Below, piece by piece: positions 35,136 through 43,656 of a stretch of 64,000 bases of DNA; positions within the stretch are counted from its first letter, which is position 1, and each line of letters starts with the position of its first letter. Origin of the DNA: Jiella endophytica (GTDB taxonomy: Bacteria > Pseudomonadota > Alphaproteobacteria > Rhizobiales > Rhizobiaceae). The stretch spans positions 186,001-250,000 of the forward strand of contig NZ_SOZD01000001.1 of assembly GCF_004519335.1 (NCBI RefSeq), in the 5' to 3' direction. The position numbers and the translations under genes are program-made. Under the pieces are notes generated by a model. That model saw nothing but the letters and a program-made list of their open reading frames with translations, did no database searches and was not told the origin of the DNA.

Positions 35136-35473
35136 GCCATTGATGGTCAAGGCACTGAAACTCCACTGAAGCAAAGGCCGGCCCGCATCTTGTGACGCCA
35201 GCCGCGATCGATCGACTCATCTAGGAGTCTGGGCGCCTTTTGGAACGATCGCAAATTGCCGTTTTCTCGCCTACCGTCATCCTGTAGCTAGGGGTCCCGC
35301 ATTTGCCATGCGATTCCGCTCCGGTCGTCGATAGCGGGACGGGGGGCAGGGCCGCCCGGGCAGGCAGAGCGAAAGCGTCTCGCCGCTTGCGACGACGGCT
35401 CGGGAGCATGGCTACGGCGGAGCTAGGGAGGGAAGGAAACCGATCATGAGGCCAGTCTCGTGAAAGTGCCGTC
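35136..35473. other. 338-bp divergent region between lutA and DUF3422 gene
   Basis: No convincing gene. It should hold the lut promoter (leftward) and the promoter of the DUF3422 gene (rightward). A GGAAC near 35242 is followed by CGTT after only 13 bases, too short for an EcfG site. No strong palindrome beyond GATCGATC was seen. Confidence 0.45.
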
Positions 35474-36775
35474 ATGACGGCCATCAGCTTCGCTCAGCAG
35501 GCGGTCGAGCGTTTCGAGCAGGATCCGCGCCGTGCGCTGGTGCTCGGCGAACTCCACGCCCGCCCGTTTCCTTTGATCGAGCTGCCGAAGACGCTCATCG
35601 TTCTTGCCTTCATGAATACCGACCACGGTGCGCGGGATCATCAGATCCTTTCCGAGATGTCGGTACGCCGGGGCGTGCCGCCACCGGCCAAGGATGCCCG
35701 CACCCATTCCTTCGCCTTCGGCAAGGGCCGGCTGCGCTGGGAGCGCCACACCGAATTCTGCACCTATAGCTGGGAAGGGCCGGTGCCCGAGCGCTTCGGC
35801 GATCCGGTCGCCGGCCACCCGTTCGGCGCCGATTTCGATCCGCCGGGACCGTTCATTGCCGGTGTGCATCTGGAGATGCGGCCGAACGACGATGCCGGGC
35901 AGGCGGCGCTGGAGATCTTTGACAAGTCGAGCTTCTGCCTGTCTGTGATGGAGAGCGGTCTTGCCCATGCCGCGACGGATTTTCGCCAGGACGGCGACGG
36001 GCTGACGCGCATCCTCGTCCTCGATGACGGTCTTCCGCCGCCGCGCGCCGGCGCGCTCGCCATGCGCCTCGTCGAGATCGAGATCTACCGCACGCTGGCG
36101 CTGCTCGGCCTGCCGCTCGCCCATTCCATCGGGCCCGAGGTGCAGGCGCTGGAAGGGCGGCTGATGCGCATCACCGAGGAGATGAAGGGCGGGCCCGGCC
36201 ATTCGCGCGAACTCCTGCAGGAGATCACCCTCGCGGCGGCGGAGGTCGAAGCCTCTGCTGCCGCGGTGCTCTACCGCTTCGGCGCGAGCCGGGCCTATGA
36301 CGAAATCGTCAGGGAGCGGCTTTCGGCTGTGGGGGAGCAGCCGATTGCCGGGCAGGAGAGCTGGAGCGCCTTCTTGAAGCGCCGGATGGCGCCGGCGATG
36401 CGCACCTGCCGGGCGATCGAGGAGCGTCAGGCGAACCTGTCCGAAAAGCTCGCCCGGGCCGCCAACCTCCTTCGCACGCGGATCGACGTCGAACTGGAGC
36501 ACCAGAACCGCGACCTGTTGTCCTCGATGAACCGGCGCGCACAGCTGCAGTTGCGCCTCCAGCAGACCGTCGAGGGGCTATCCGTCGCCGCGATCGGCTA
36601 CTATGTCGTCGGCCTCTTCGGCTATGTCGCCAAGGGGCTGGAGCACGAAGGGTTTCCGGTGTCCTCGACGCTGATGACGGCACTCTTCGTGCCGTTTGCG
36701 CTGCTCTTCGTCTGGATGGTGGTGGAGCGCATCCGGCGACATCACGTCGGCTCTGCGAAGGATGTCGACCACTGA
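35474..36775 (+). CDS. DUF3422 membrane-anchored protein
   Basis: A 433-residue protein of the DUF3422 family, widespread in Alphaproteobacteria. It starts with ALVLGELHARPF (about 21-32), carries SWEGPVPERFGDP and a long helical segment with coiled-coil character (about 305-355). Two C-terminal membrane helices end it (VAAIGYYVVGLFGYVA and TALFVPFALLFVWMVV) before a short basic tail. The bulk should face the cytoplasm or lie on the membrane. The function is unknown. It separates the divergent lut operon from glcDEF. Confidence 0.88.
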   Translation: MTAISFAQQAVERFEQDPRRALVLGELHARPFPLIELPKTLIVLAFMNTDHGARDHQILSEMSVRRGVPPPAKDARTHSFAFGKGRLRWERHTEFCTYSWEGPVPERFGDPVAGHPFGADFDPPGPFIAGVHLEMRPNDDAGQAALEIFDKSSFCLSVMESGLAHAATDFRQDGDGLTRILVLDDGLPPPRAGALAMRLVEIEIYRTLALLGLPLAHSIGPEVQALEGRLMRITEEMKGGPGHSRELLQEITLAAAEVEASAAAVLYRFGASRAYDEIVRERLSAVGEQPIAGQESWSAFLKRRMAPAMRTCRAIEERQANLSEKLARAANLLRTRIDVELEHQNRDLLSSMNRRAQLQLRLQQTVEGLSVAAIGYYVVGLFGYVAKGLEHEGFPVSSTLMTALFVPFALLFVWMVVERIRRHHVGSAKDVDH

Positions 36776-36890
36776 GGGGCGCCTTCTGCAGAGGCCGCGG
36801 CGTGACCGGCAAGGTCGCGGTTCGCACATGCCTTTGGTGGACGGCGGCAGCCTCTCTGCATAAGTTGGGATGAAGATTGGGAGATCGCCG

Positions 36891-38384
36891 ATGTCCGTGA
36901 TGATGCCGAAGCCGTCCGAGGCGATCCTCGCCCGTCGCCGGGCGATCGTCGAGGCCTTGCGCGCCATCGTGCCCGGCGAGGGCGTCGTCGATGCCGCCAA
37001 CGAGATGGCGGTGTTCGAATCGGATGGGCTCACCGCCTATCGCCAGCTGCCTCTCGTCGTCGTTCTTCCCGAGACCGTCGGTCAGGTTTCGGCGGTGCTG
37101 AAATATTGCCATCGCGAGGAAATCCCGGTGGTGCCGCGGGGCTCCGGCACCTCGCTTTCGGGTGGCGCTCTGCCGCTCGAAGACGGTGTTCTGCTCGTCC
37201 TCTCGAAGTTCAACCGCGTCCTTGAGATCGACATCGACAATCGTTGCGCGGTCGTCCAGCCGGGCGTCACCAATCTCGGCATCACCCATGCCGTTGCCGA
37301 CCGCGGCTTCTATTACGCGCCGGATCCCTCGTCGCAGATCGCCTGCTCGATCGGCGGCAATGTCGCGGAGAATTCCGGCGGCGTGCACTGCCTGAAATAT
37401 GGTCTGACCGCCAACAACGTCCTCGGAATCGAGTTCGTCACCATCGAGGGCGAGGTCGTCCGTCTCGGTGGCAAGCATCTCGACGCCGAGGGCTACGACC
37501 TTCTCGGGCTGATGACCGGCTCCGAAGGACTTCTCGGCGTCGTCACCGAGGTCACCGTGCGCATTTTGCAGAGGCCGGAGACGGCGCGGGCCGTGCTGAT
37601 CGGCTTTCCGACCTCGGAGGAGGCCGGCGAGTGCGTCGCCGCGATCATCGCCAAGGGGATCATTCCGGGCGGCATGGAGATGATGGACCGGCCGGCGATC
37701 CGGGCTGCTGAGGATTTTGTCCATGCCGGCTATCCGACCGACGTCGAGGCACTCTTGATCGTCGAGCTCGACGGGCCGGCGGCCGAGGTCGACCATCTCC
37801 TCGCCGAGGTCGAGGCGATCAGCAACACCAATGGCGCCGTCACCTGCCGGGTATCGCAGTCGGAGGAGGAGCGCGCCGCCTTCTGGGCCGGACGCAAGGC
37901 GGCATTTCCGGCGGTCGGGCGCATCTCGCCGGACTATTACTGCATGGACGGCACGATCCCGCGCAAGGAACTGCCGAAGGTGCTGGCAGGCATGAAGGCG
38001 ATGTCGGAAAAATACGGTCTGCGCGTCGCCAATGTCTTCCATGCCGGCGACGGCAATCTTCACCCGTTGATCCTCTACGACGCCAACAACGAGGGGGAAC
38101 TGCACCGGGCGGAGGAATTCGGCAACGACATCCTGCGGCTCTGCGTCGAGGTCGGCGGGGTGCTGACCGGCGAGCACGGCGTCGGCGTCGAGAAGCGCGA
38201 TCTGATGCCGGAAATGTTCGGCGATGACGACATGAAGCATCAGCAGCGGGTGAAATGCGCCTTCGACGACAAGCACCTTCTCAATCCGGGCAAGGTCTTC
38301 CCCGAACTGCATCGCTGCGCCGAACTCGGCCGGATGCATGTGCACAAGGGACAGGTCGCCTTTCCCGACCTGCCGAGATTCTAG
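36891..38384 (+). CDS. glcD: GlcD, FAD-linked glycolate/lactate oxidase subunit
   Basis: A 497-residue flavoprotein. The PCMH-type FAD domain shows VPRGSGTSLSGGALPLEDGV (about 82-101) and CSIGGNVAENSGG (about 155-167). The C-terminal cap has VFHAGDGNLHPLI (about 383-395) and LTGEHGVGVEKRD. GGGAG lies eight bases before the chosen ATG. It oxidises glycolate, and often D-lactate, to the 2-oxo acid, with GlcE and GlcF passing electrons to the membrane. It heads an operon interrupted by accessory genes. Confidence 0.93.
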   Translation: MSVMMPKPSEAILARRRAIVEALRAIVPGEGVVDAANEMAVFESDGLTAYRQLPLVVVLPETVGQVSAVLKYCHREEIPVVPRGSGTSLSGGALPLEDGVLLVLSKFNRVLEIDIDNRCAVVQPGVTNLGITHAVADRGFYYAPDPSSQIACSIGGNVAENSGGVHCLKYGLTANNVLGIEFVTIEGEVVRLGGKHLDAEGYDLLGLMTGSEGLLGVVTEVTVRILQRPETARAVLIGFPTSEEAGECVAAIIAKGIIPGGMEMMDRPAIRAAEDFVHAGYPTDVEALLIVELDGPAAEVDHLLAEVEAISNTNGAVTCRVSQSEEERAAFWAGRKAAFPAVGRISPDYYCMDGTIPRKELPKVLAGMKAMSEKYGLRVANVFHAGDGNLHPLILYDANNEGELHRAEEFGNDILRLCVEVGGVLTGEHGVGVEKRDLMPEMFGDDDMKHQQRVKCAFDDKHLLNPGKVFPELHRCAELGRMHVHKGQVAFPDLPRF

Positions 38385-38399
38385 GACGAGGATCGAGCA

Positions 38400-39005
38400 A
38401 TGAGCGCGATCGAAACATGGCCGTCGATCAAGGATGCCCGTCCGATGGACGAGGCAGGCTTTCTCAAATTCCTGGAGGCGCGTTCGGAGGACGAACGTTG
38501 GGAGCTGATCGATGGTGAGCCCGTCATGATGATGCTTCCTCCGAGCCTGAAGCATCAGCGGATCGCGTCCAATCTGGAGCGATTGCTGAACGACCAGTTC
38601 GACAAGAGCAGACCGGAATTCGACGCTATGCGGGAAATCGGCCTGGCAGTGGAAGCGCATCCAGACTTTCGGCCGCAGGCCGATGTGGCTGTGGTCGATC
38701 GTGAGCCGAACGGCGTCTACTTCGCCGAGCGCTTCTATCTCGCCGCCGAGGTTCTGTCGGACTCCAACACGTCCGAGTTCATCAGCATCAAGCGCGCCCG
38801 CTACTCGGACCACCCCGATTGTCTCCACGTCCTGATCATCTCCCAGTCGGATTTCGGCGTGGAGATCTGGTCGCGATCGAGTGGTTGGCAGGGGCGCGTC
38901 TTGCGATCTGCCGACGATCGCATCGATCTGCCGGAATTCGGCTTCTCCTGTGCTGTCGGAGATCTCTATGAGCGCACCGACCTGATGCGGCGTCACCCAA
39001 GATGA
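38400..39005 (+). CDS. Uma2-family endonuclease-like protein (copy 2) inside glcDEF
   Basis: A 201-residue Uma2 protein with MDEAGFLKFLEARSEDERWELIDG at the start (shown here across about 16-39). The putative active-site region is FRPQADVAVVD and LAAEVLSDSNTSEFISIK. It lies 15 bases after glcD and overlaps glcE by ATGA, so it is translationally coupled inside the glycolate operon. It is clearly diverged from copy 1 at 31.3 kb and is probably an independent acquisition. The role is unknown. Confidence 0.87.
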   Translation: MSAIETWPSIKDARPMDEAGFLKFLEARSEDERWELIDGEPVMMMLPPSLKHQRIASNLERLLNDQFDKSRPEFDAMREIGLAVEAHPDFRPQADVAVVDREPNGVYFAERFYLAAEVLSDSNTSEFISIKRARYSDHPDCLHVLIISQSDFGVEIWSRSSGWQGRVLRSADDRIDLPEFGFSCAVGDLYERTDLMRRHPR

Positions 39006-40243
39006 GTGCTACGCATCGAATGCCTAATGAGGCGCTCACGCGAATCATCGAGCCGCAGAGCGAGGACGACATTCGCGACATCCTCGCCGCTGCGGTTTCG
39101 GCCGAGGAGCCGCTGGCGATCGAGGGAACGGGCTCCAAGCGCGGCCTCGGCCGGCCGGTCCAGGCCGCGCGGACGCTGTCGCTTCGAAAGATGAGCGGCG
39201 TGACCCTCTACGAACCGGAGGAGCTCGTCCTTTCCGCCAGGGCCGGCACGCCGATCGCCGAGATCGAGGCGCTCGTCGCGGCGAGCCGTCAACGGCTTGA
39301 GTTCGAGCCGATGGATTATGGCCCGCTGCATGGCCTCGAAGCGGGGCAGGGGACGCTTGGCGGGGTGATCGCCTGCAACCTGTCCGGCCCGCGACGGCTG
39401 AAGCAGGGGGCGGCACGCGACCACATCCTCGGCGTCAGGGCGGTGTCCGGGCGCGGCGAGATCTTCAAGTCCGGCGGCCGCGTCGTGAAGAACGTCACCG
39501 GTTACGACCTGTCCAAGGGCCTGACCGGCTCATATGGCACTCTGGCGGTGATGAGCGAGATCACCATCAAGGTTCTGCCGAAATGCGAGACCGAGACGAC
39601 GCTGGTCTTGCGCGGCCTGTCAGACGCGGAGGCGGCCGGCGCGATGGCGGCCTCCATGGGCTCGTCGGCCGAGGTCTCGGGCGCCGCGCATCTGCCGGCC
39701 TATGTCGCTTCCCGCGTCGTTGACGGCGAACTCGGCGAGGCCGCGGCGACGCTGATCCGCATCGACGGTTTCGGGCCCTCGGTCGAGGCGCGTGCCGCCC
39801 ATCTCGGCAAGGCGCTCGAAAAGGTCGGCAAGCTGGAACGTCTCGAACGGGACGCTTCCGAGCGGCTCTGGCGGGATGTGCGCGACGCGAAACCATTCGT
39901 CGACGGGACCGAAAAACCCGTATGGCGGCTGTCCGTCGCGCCGGCGAAGGGCCACGAGATCGTCATGAGCCTTCGCATGCAGGCGGCGATCGACGCGTTC
40001 TATGATTGGCAGGGCGGTCTGGTCTGGCTTCGCATGGAGAATGGGGAGCCGGAGGCAGATCTCCTGCGGGAAACCATCGCGCGGTTCGGGGGCGGCCACG
40101 GCACGCTGGTGCGGGCACCTGAAACGGCACGGGCCGTCTCCGCGGTGTTCCAGCCCCAGCCGGCACCCCTGGCGGCACTGTCGCGGCGTCTGAAGGAGCA
40201 GTTCGATCCGAAAGGCGTGCTGAATCCAGGACGCATGGGGTAG
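39002..40243 (+). CDS. glcE: GlcE, FAD-binding subunit of glycolate oxidase
   Basis: A 413-residue FAD-binding protein. EGTGSKRGLGRPV (about 41-53) replaces the GSGTS loop, followed by GQGTLGGVIACNLSGPRR (about 115-132) and the family motif GGRVVKNVTGYDLSKG (about 158-173). The C-terminus QFDPKGVLNPGRMG is typical of GlcE. It is coupled by ATGA to the upstream Uma2 gene; normally it would follow glcD directly. Confidence 0.93.
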   Translation: MSATHRMPNEALTRIIEPQSEDDIRDILAAAVSAEEPLAIEGTGSKRGLGRPVQAARTLSLRKMSGVTLYEPEELVLSARAGTPIAEIEALVAASRQRLEFEPMDYGPLHGLEAGQGTLGGVIACNLSGPRRLKQGAARDHILGVRAVSGRGEIFKSGGRVVKNVTGYDLSKGLTGSYGTLAVMSEITIKVLPKCETETTLVLRGLSDAEAAGAMAASMGSSAEVSGAAHLPAYVASRVVDGELGEAAATLIRIDGFGPSVEARAAHLGKALEKVGKLERLERDASERLWRDVRDAKPFVDGTEKPVWRLSVAPAKGHEIVMSLRMQAAIDAFYDWQGGLVWLRMENGEPEADLLRETIARFGGGHGTLVRAPETARAVSAVFQPQPAPLAALSRRLKEQFDPKGVLNPGRMG

Positions 40244-40275
40244 TGTCTCGGGCTCAGTTCAGAGGACGTAGGGCC

Positions 40276-40488
40276 ATGCGCGAAAGCGACATTTTCGAAA
40301 GCGTTCCCGGGATCGTCAGTGGCGCGCTGGTCTTCAAGGATACGCGTATCCCCGTCGATGTCTTGTTCGAGAACCTCGCCGGAGGATCGTCGCTCGACGA
40401 AATTCTCGAGGATTTTCCCACGATCGGTCGAGAACGGGCGGAAGCCGCAATACGGTTGGCCGCGTCACGCCTTCGCGCGGCTGCATGA
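40276..40488 (+). CDS. DUF433 protein, antitoxin-like
   Basis: A 70-residue DUF433 protein: PGIVSGALVFKDTRIPVDVLF, then NLAGGSSLDEILEDFPTI and a basic C-terminal helix. DUF433 proteins have a winged-helix-like fold and are often paired with PIN-like DUF5615 proteins in putative toxin-antitoxin loci. Its stop overlaps the DUF5615 gene by ATGA. The ATG at MRESDIF is used; a GTG overlapping the glcE stop would add 11 residues. It lies between glcE and glcF. Confidence 0.87.
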   Translation: MRESDIFESVPGIVSGALVFKDTRIPVDVLFENLAGGSSLDEILEDFPTIGRERAEAAIRLAASRLRAAA

Positions 40489-40835
40489 GGAAAATCCTTC
40501 TCGACGAAAATATGCCGCGGCGATTGTCGCGATTGATCAACGAAGCTGGTGGCGATGCCACACCGTTTCCGAATGATTGGAAGCGACCGCCGGATGCTGA
40601 GATGTTGGATTTCGCCGAGAAGCAGGGCTTCGATCTGATACTGACCGCGGACAAAAACATGCCGTTCCAGCAAACGTTGGGACATCGAAAACTCTGCGTC
40701 GTCGTGATGCTGACATCAGACCGAAAGTCCGCCGATAGGCAGGCATCGCAAATCGTCGGTTGTCTTGAGGCGTTTGTCGATGGGCGATTTATGGTCCTCG
40801 ACTCCGAGGGCCATCTCAACTTCCATCCCGCGTGA
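40485..40835 (+). CDS. DUF5615 PIN-like protein, putative toxin
   Basis: A 116-residue PIN-like protein. It starts MRKILLDENMPRRLSRLI with the acidic pair of the family (Asp 7, Glu 8), has GFDLILTADKNMPFQQ (about 48-63) with the second conserved Asp, and ends in a beta-rich stretch. It is translationally coupled to the DUF433 gene, which would be the antitoxin. RNase activity is inferred from family resemblance. The pair is followed by glcF after 19 bases, so all are probably on one mRNA. Confidence 0.87.
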   Translation: MRKILLDENMPRRLSRLINEAGGDATPFPNDWKRPPDAEMLDFAEKQGFDLILTADKNMPFQQTLGHRKLCVVVMLTSDRKSADRQASQIVGCLEAFVDGRFMVLDSEGHLNFHPA

Positions 40836-40854
40836 GTCACGAAAGTTCCGCCGC

Positions 40855-42156
40855 ATGCAAACCGCCTTCACCGCCGACCAGCTTGAACAACCGGATGTCG
40901 CGCATTCCGAAAAGATCCTGCGCAAATGCGTCCATTGCGGCTTCTGCACCGCAACCTGCCCGACCTATGTCACCCTCGGCAACGAGCTCGATTCGCCGCG
41001 CGGGCGGATCTATCTGATCAAGGAGATGCTGGAGGACGACCGCCCGGCCGACGAGAGGGTGGTGACCCATATCGACCGCTGCCTGTCCTGCCTCTCCTGC
41101 ATCACCACCTGCCCGGCGGATGTGAACTACATGCATCTGGTCGATCACGCCCGGGCGCATATCGAGCGCACCTACAAGCGCCCGTTCGCCGACCGGATGA
41201 TCCGCAGGATCCTTGCCATGACGCTGCCCTATCCGGGGCGGTTCCGGGCAAGCCTGACCCTGGCGCGGCTCGGGCGACCCTTCGCCGCGGTGCTTGACGG
41301 GATCAAGCCGCTCAAGCCGCTGGCCGCGATGCTGAAGCTCGCGCCGGCCAGCCTGCCTGCCGCGTCCGATGCCAATCGCCCGGCGGTCCGTCCCGCCGAG
41401 GGACCGCGGAAAAAACGCGTCGCGCTCCTGACGGGATGCGCCCAATCGGTTCTCGACCCGAAGATCAACGAGGCGACGATCCGCCTGCTCACCCGGCTCG
41501 GCGTCGAGGTCGTGGTGCCGGAAGGCGAGGGGTGCTGCGGCGCGCTGGTCCATCACATGGGGCAGGAGGAACCGGCGCTCGATTTTGCCCGCCGCAACGT
41601 CGATGTCTGGATGCGGGAGATCGAGGCCGGCGGGCTCGACGCGATCGTCATCACCGCGTCGGGCTGCGGGACGACGATCAAGGACTATCACCACATGCTG
41701 CGGCTGGACCCCGCTTATGCCGAAAAGGCAGCAAAGGTTTCGGGCCTCGCCAAGGACGTCACGGAACTGCTCACCGATCTGGAGCTGCCGGCGCCGCGCG
41801 CCGTCGGCCCGATCGTCGTCGCCTATCACTCCGCCTGTTCGATGCAGCACGGCCAGCGCGTCATCCGCCAGCCGAAGGCGCTGCTCTCGCGCGCCGGCTT
41901 TGCCGTCCGCGACGTTCCCGAGGGGCATCTCTGCTGCGGCTCTGCCGGCACCTACAATATTTTGCAGCCGGAGATCGCCGGGCGCCTCAGGGATCGCAAG
42001 GTCAAGAACATCGAGAGCGTCATGCCGCAGGTGATCGCCACCGGCAATATCGGCTGCATGACCCAGATCGGCAGCGGAACCCAGATTCCCGTGGTCCACA
42101 CGGTCGAGCTGCTCGACTGGGCGTTCGGCGGGGACAAGCCGGCAGCGCTTGCCTAG
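40855..42156 (+). CDS. glcF: GlcF, iron-sulphur subunit of glycolate oxidase
   Basis: A 433-residue protein with two N-terminal [4Fe-4S] motifs, CVHCGFCTATCPTY (about 25-38) and CLSCLSCITTCP (about 76-87). Two CCG domains follow (GEGCCGALVHHMGQ and GHLCCGSAGTYN). It carries electrons from GlcDE to the quinone pool. The ATG at MQTAFTAD is family-typical, though its ribosome site is weak. It is separated from glcE by the DUF433/DUF5615 pair. Confidence 0.93.
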   Translation: MQTAFTADQLEQPDVAHSEKILRKCVHCGFCTATCPTYVTLGNELDSPRGRIYLIKEMLEDDRPADERVVTHIDRCLSCLSCITTCPADVNYMHLVDHARAHIERTYKRPFADRMIRRILAMTLPYPGRFRASLTLARLGRPFAAVLDGIKPLKPLAAMLKLAPASLPAASDANRPAVRPAEGPRKKRVALLTGCAQSVLDPKINEATIRLLTRLGVEVVVPEGEGCCGALVHHMGQEEPALDFARRNVDVWMREIEAGGLDAIVITASGCGTTIKDYHHMLRLDPAYAEKAAKVSGLAKDVTELLTDLELPAPRAVGPIVVAYHSACSMQHGQRVIRQPKALLSRAGFAVRDVPEGHLCCGSAGTYNILQPEIAGRLRDRKVKNIESVMPQVIATGNIGCMTQIGSGTQIPVVHTVELLDWAFGGDKPAALA

Positions 42157-42172
42157 ACGCCGGCTCGATCGC

Positions 42173-43201
42173 TTACCGCGCCACCTCTTCCAGAAAACGC
42201 ATCAGGCCGGTTTCCGGGGCCGTCAGGCGCTCGCGGCGCCGGCCGCGCAGAAGATCCGGGGGCAAGACGCCGGCCTCGTACGCTTCGACGATCGCCGGAT
42301 GGACATAAGACGAGCGCGCCACCGCAGGCGTGTTGCGCAGCCTTGCGGCGACTGAGCGCATCGCTGCGGCAACGGCGCGCTTGCGCTTGTTCGGGGTGTT
42401 CGCGTCGCCGGCCTCTTCGATCAGGAAGCGCAGCGCCTCTGCCGAACCGTGAAAGGTGCGAAAATCCTTCGCCGATATGCGGGCACCCGAGGCCTCTGCC
42501 AGATAGTCGTTGAGGAGGTTGGCGGTCAGCTCCCGCTGCTTCTTGGTCTTGCCGGGAAAGCGGAACAGCCGCTGCCCGCGACCCTGGCGCATCTTCTTCA
42601 GCGAGGTGACGAGCGGGCGTTCCAGGATCTCGATCCGGTGCTCCTTGTTCGACTTGCCGACGAATTTGAGCACTGCGACATCGCCCGAGATTTTGAGGTT
42701 CTTCCGGCGCAGCGAGGCGACGCCCCGGCCGCCGTCGGCGGCGTATTTCTCGTGGCCCGGCCGCATGGCGGCGACGTCGATGAGGCGCGTCGCGACCGCG
42801 GCCGTCATCCGCCGGTCGGCCTTGCGGCGACGCAGATCGCGCTCGATGGCCTCCCGAAGCGTCGGCAGTGCCTTGCCGAAGCGCATCAGCCTTTCGGTCT
42901 TCACGGCATTGCGCACGTTCACCCAGGCGTCGTGATAGCGATATTGCAGGCGACCCTTCTCGTCGCGGCCAACCGCCTGGATGTGGCCGTTCTCATAGAC
43001 GCAGATCTTCACGCTCGACCAGGCGGGCGGGATCGCCAGCGCCTTGACCCGGCGCTTGAGTTGCTTGTCGTGGATCGTCTCGCCGGAGCAGAAGCAGATC
43101 TTGAAGCCCCGGCCGCATTTGTGCCGCTCGATCTCGAAGCTCCCGGGATCGACCATTTCGAGCCCGTAGCGCTCGGCATGCATGGCGAGTTCGTATTGCA
43201 T
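42173..43201 (-). CDS. DNA topoisomerase IB
   Basis: A 342-residue eukaryotic/poxvirus-type topoisomerase. Recognisable elements are LAIPPAWSSVKIC (N-terminal domain), GRDEKGRLQYRYHDAW, the active-site region RLIDVAAMRPGHEKY, KFVGKSNKEH, SAKDFRTFHGS and the nucleophile Tyr about 299 in SSYVHP. It relaxes supercoils by a 3'-phosphotyrosyl intermediate. The ATG at MQYELAM was used; a GTG 27 bases upstream is possible. A perfect EcfG-type promoter lies just upstream on the same strand, which points to general-stress-response control. Confidence 0.92.
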   Translation of the reverse strand: MQYELAMHAERYGLEMVDPGSFEIERHKCGRGFKICFCSGETIHDKQLKRRVKALAIPPAWSSVKICVYENGHIQAVGRDEKGRLQYRYHDAWVNVRNAVKTERLMRFGKALPTLREAIERDLRRRKADRRMTAAVATRLIDVAAMRPGHEKYAADGGRGVASLRRKNLKISGDVAVLKFVGKSNKEHRIEILERPLVTSLKKMRQGRGQRLFRFPGKTKKQRELTANLLNDYLAEASGARISAKDFRTFHGSAEALRFLIEEAGDANTPNKRKRAVAAAMRSVAARLRNTPAVARSSYVHPAIVEAYEAGVLPPDLLRGRRRERLTAPETGLMRFLEEVAR

Positions 43202-43248
43202 CGTCAGTCCGTTGGCGACAGGTGACACTGATGGTTCGGTGGCGTGCT

Positions 43249-43274
43249 AACGTGGTTTTCAGCTTCGCCGTTCC
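43249..43274 (-). promoter_or_regulatory. EcfG-type (general stress response) promoter of topoisomerase IB
   Basis: On the minus strand GGAAC is followed after 17 bases by CGTT, the EcfG consensus. The -10 element ends 48 bases before the chosen topoisomerase ATG. Confidence 0.7.
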
Positions 43275-43383
43275 GTCACCCGGCCGCGGCAATTTCGATT
43301 CCTGGATCAAACACTTGTCAGGGAACCCGCCGGCGAGTGCCGGGCTTGTGGCGTCGATCGCAACCAGCAGGAGGACACGCGCG

Positions 43384-43602
43384 ATGACGAAATTCCGGAA
43401 GGGCCAGCATGTCGCCTGGTCGTGGGGCAATGGCGAGGGCACCGGACAGGTGAAGGACCACTTCAAGGAAAAGGTCACCCGCACCATCGACGGCGCCGAA
43501 GTGACCCGCAACGCCAGCGAGGACAATCCCGCCTATCTCATCGAGCAGGAGGACGGCGGAAAGGTGCTGAAGTCCGAGACCGAGCTGAAGAAGGCCGGCT
43601 GA
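43384..43602 (+). CDS. DUF2945 (HVA1/Tudor-like) small protein
   Basis: A 72-residue protein: FRKGQHVAWSWGNGEGTGQV, then DNPAYLIEQEDGGKVLKSETEL. This is the DUF2945 / hypervirulence-associated TUDOR-like fold, a small SH3-like barrel often found near stress genes. AGGAGGACAC lies just before the ATG. Earlier in-frame codons are non-homologous. It is divergent from topoisomerase IB; a convincing EcfG site in its own direction was not found. The function is unknown. Confidence 0.85.
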   Translation: MTKFRKGQHVAWSWGNGEGTGQVKDHFKEKVTRTIDGAEVTRNASEDNPAYLIEQEDGGKVLKSETELKKAG

Positions 43603-43656
43603 CACAGGCGAGCCTGGCGCGAGAGGCTTCCGCGACGAAGATCGATCGCGGTCGCC

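Noticed and set aside
35242-35263. GGAAC followed by CGTT upstream of the DUF3422 gene, as a possible EcfG promoter
   Set aside because: The spacer is 13 bases, while EcfG sites need 16-17.
36309-38996. A long minus-strand open frame (about 895 codons) opposite the DUF3422, glcD and Uma2 genes
   Set aside because: It is antisense to three genes with clear family motifs and has no recognisable domain.
43322-43347. GGAAC upstream of the DUF2945 gene
   Set aside because: No CGTT follows at 16 or 17 bases; GCTT is found instead.
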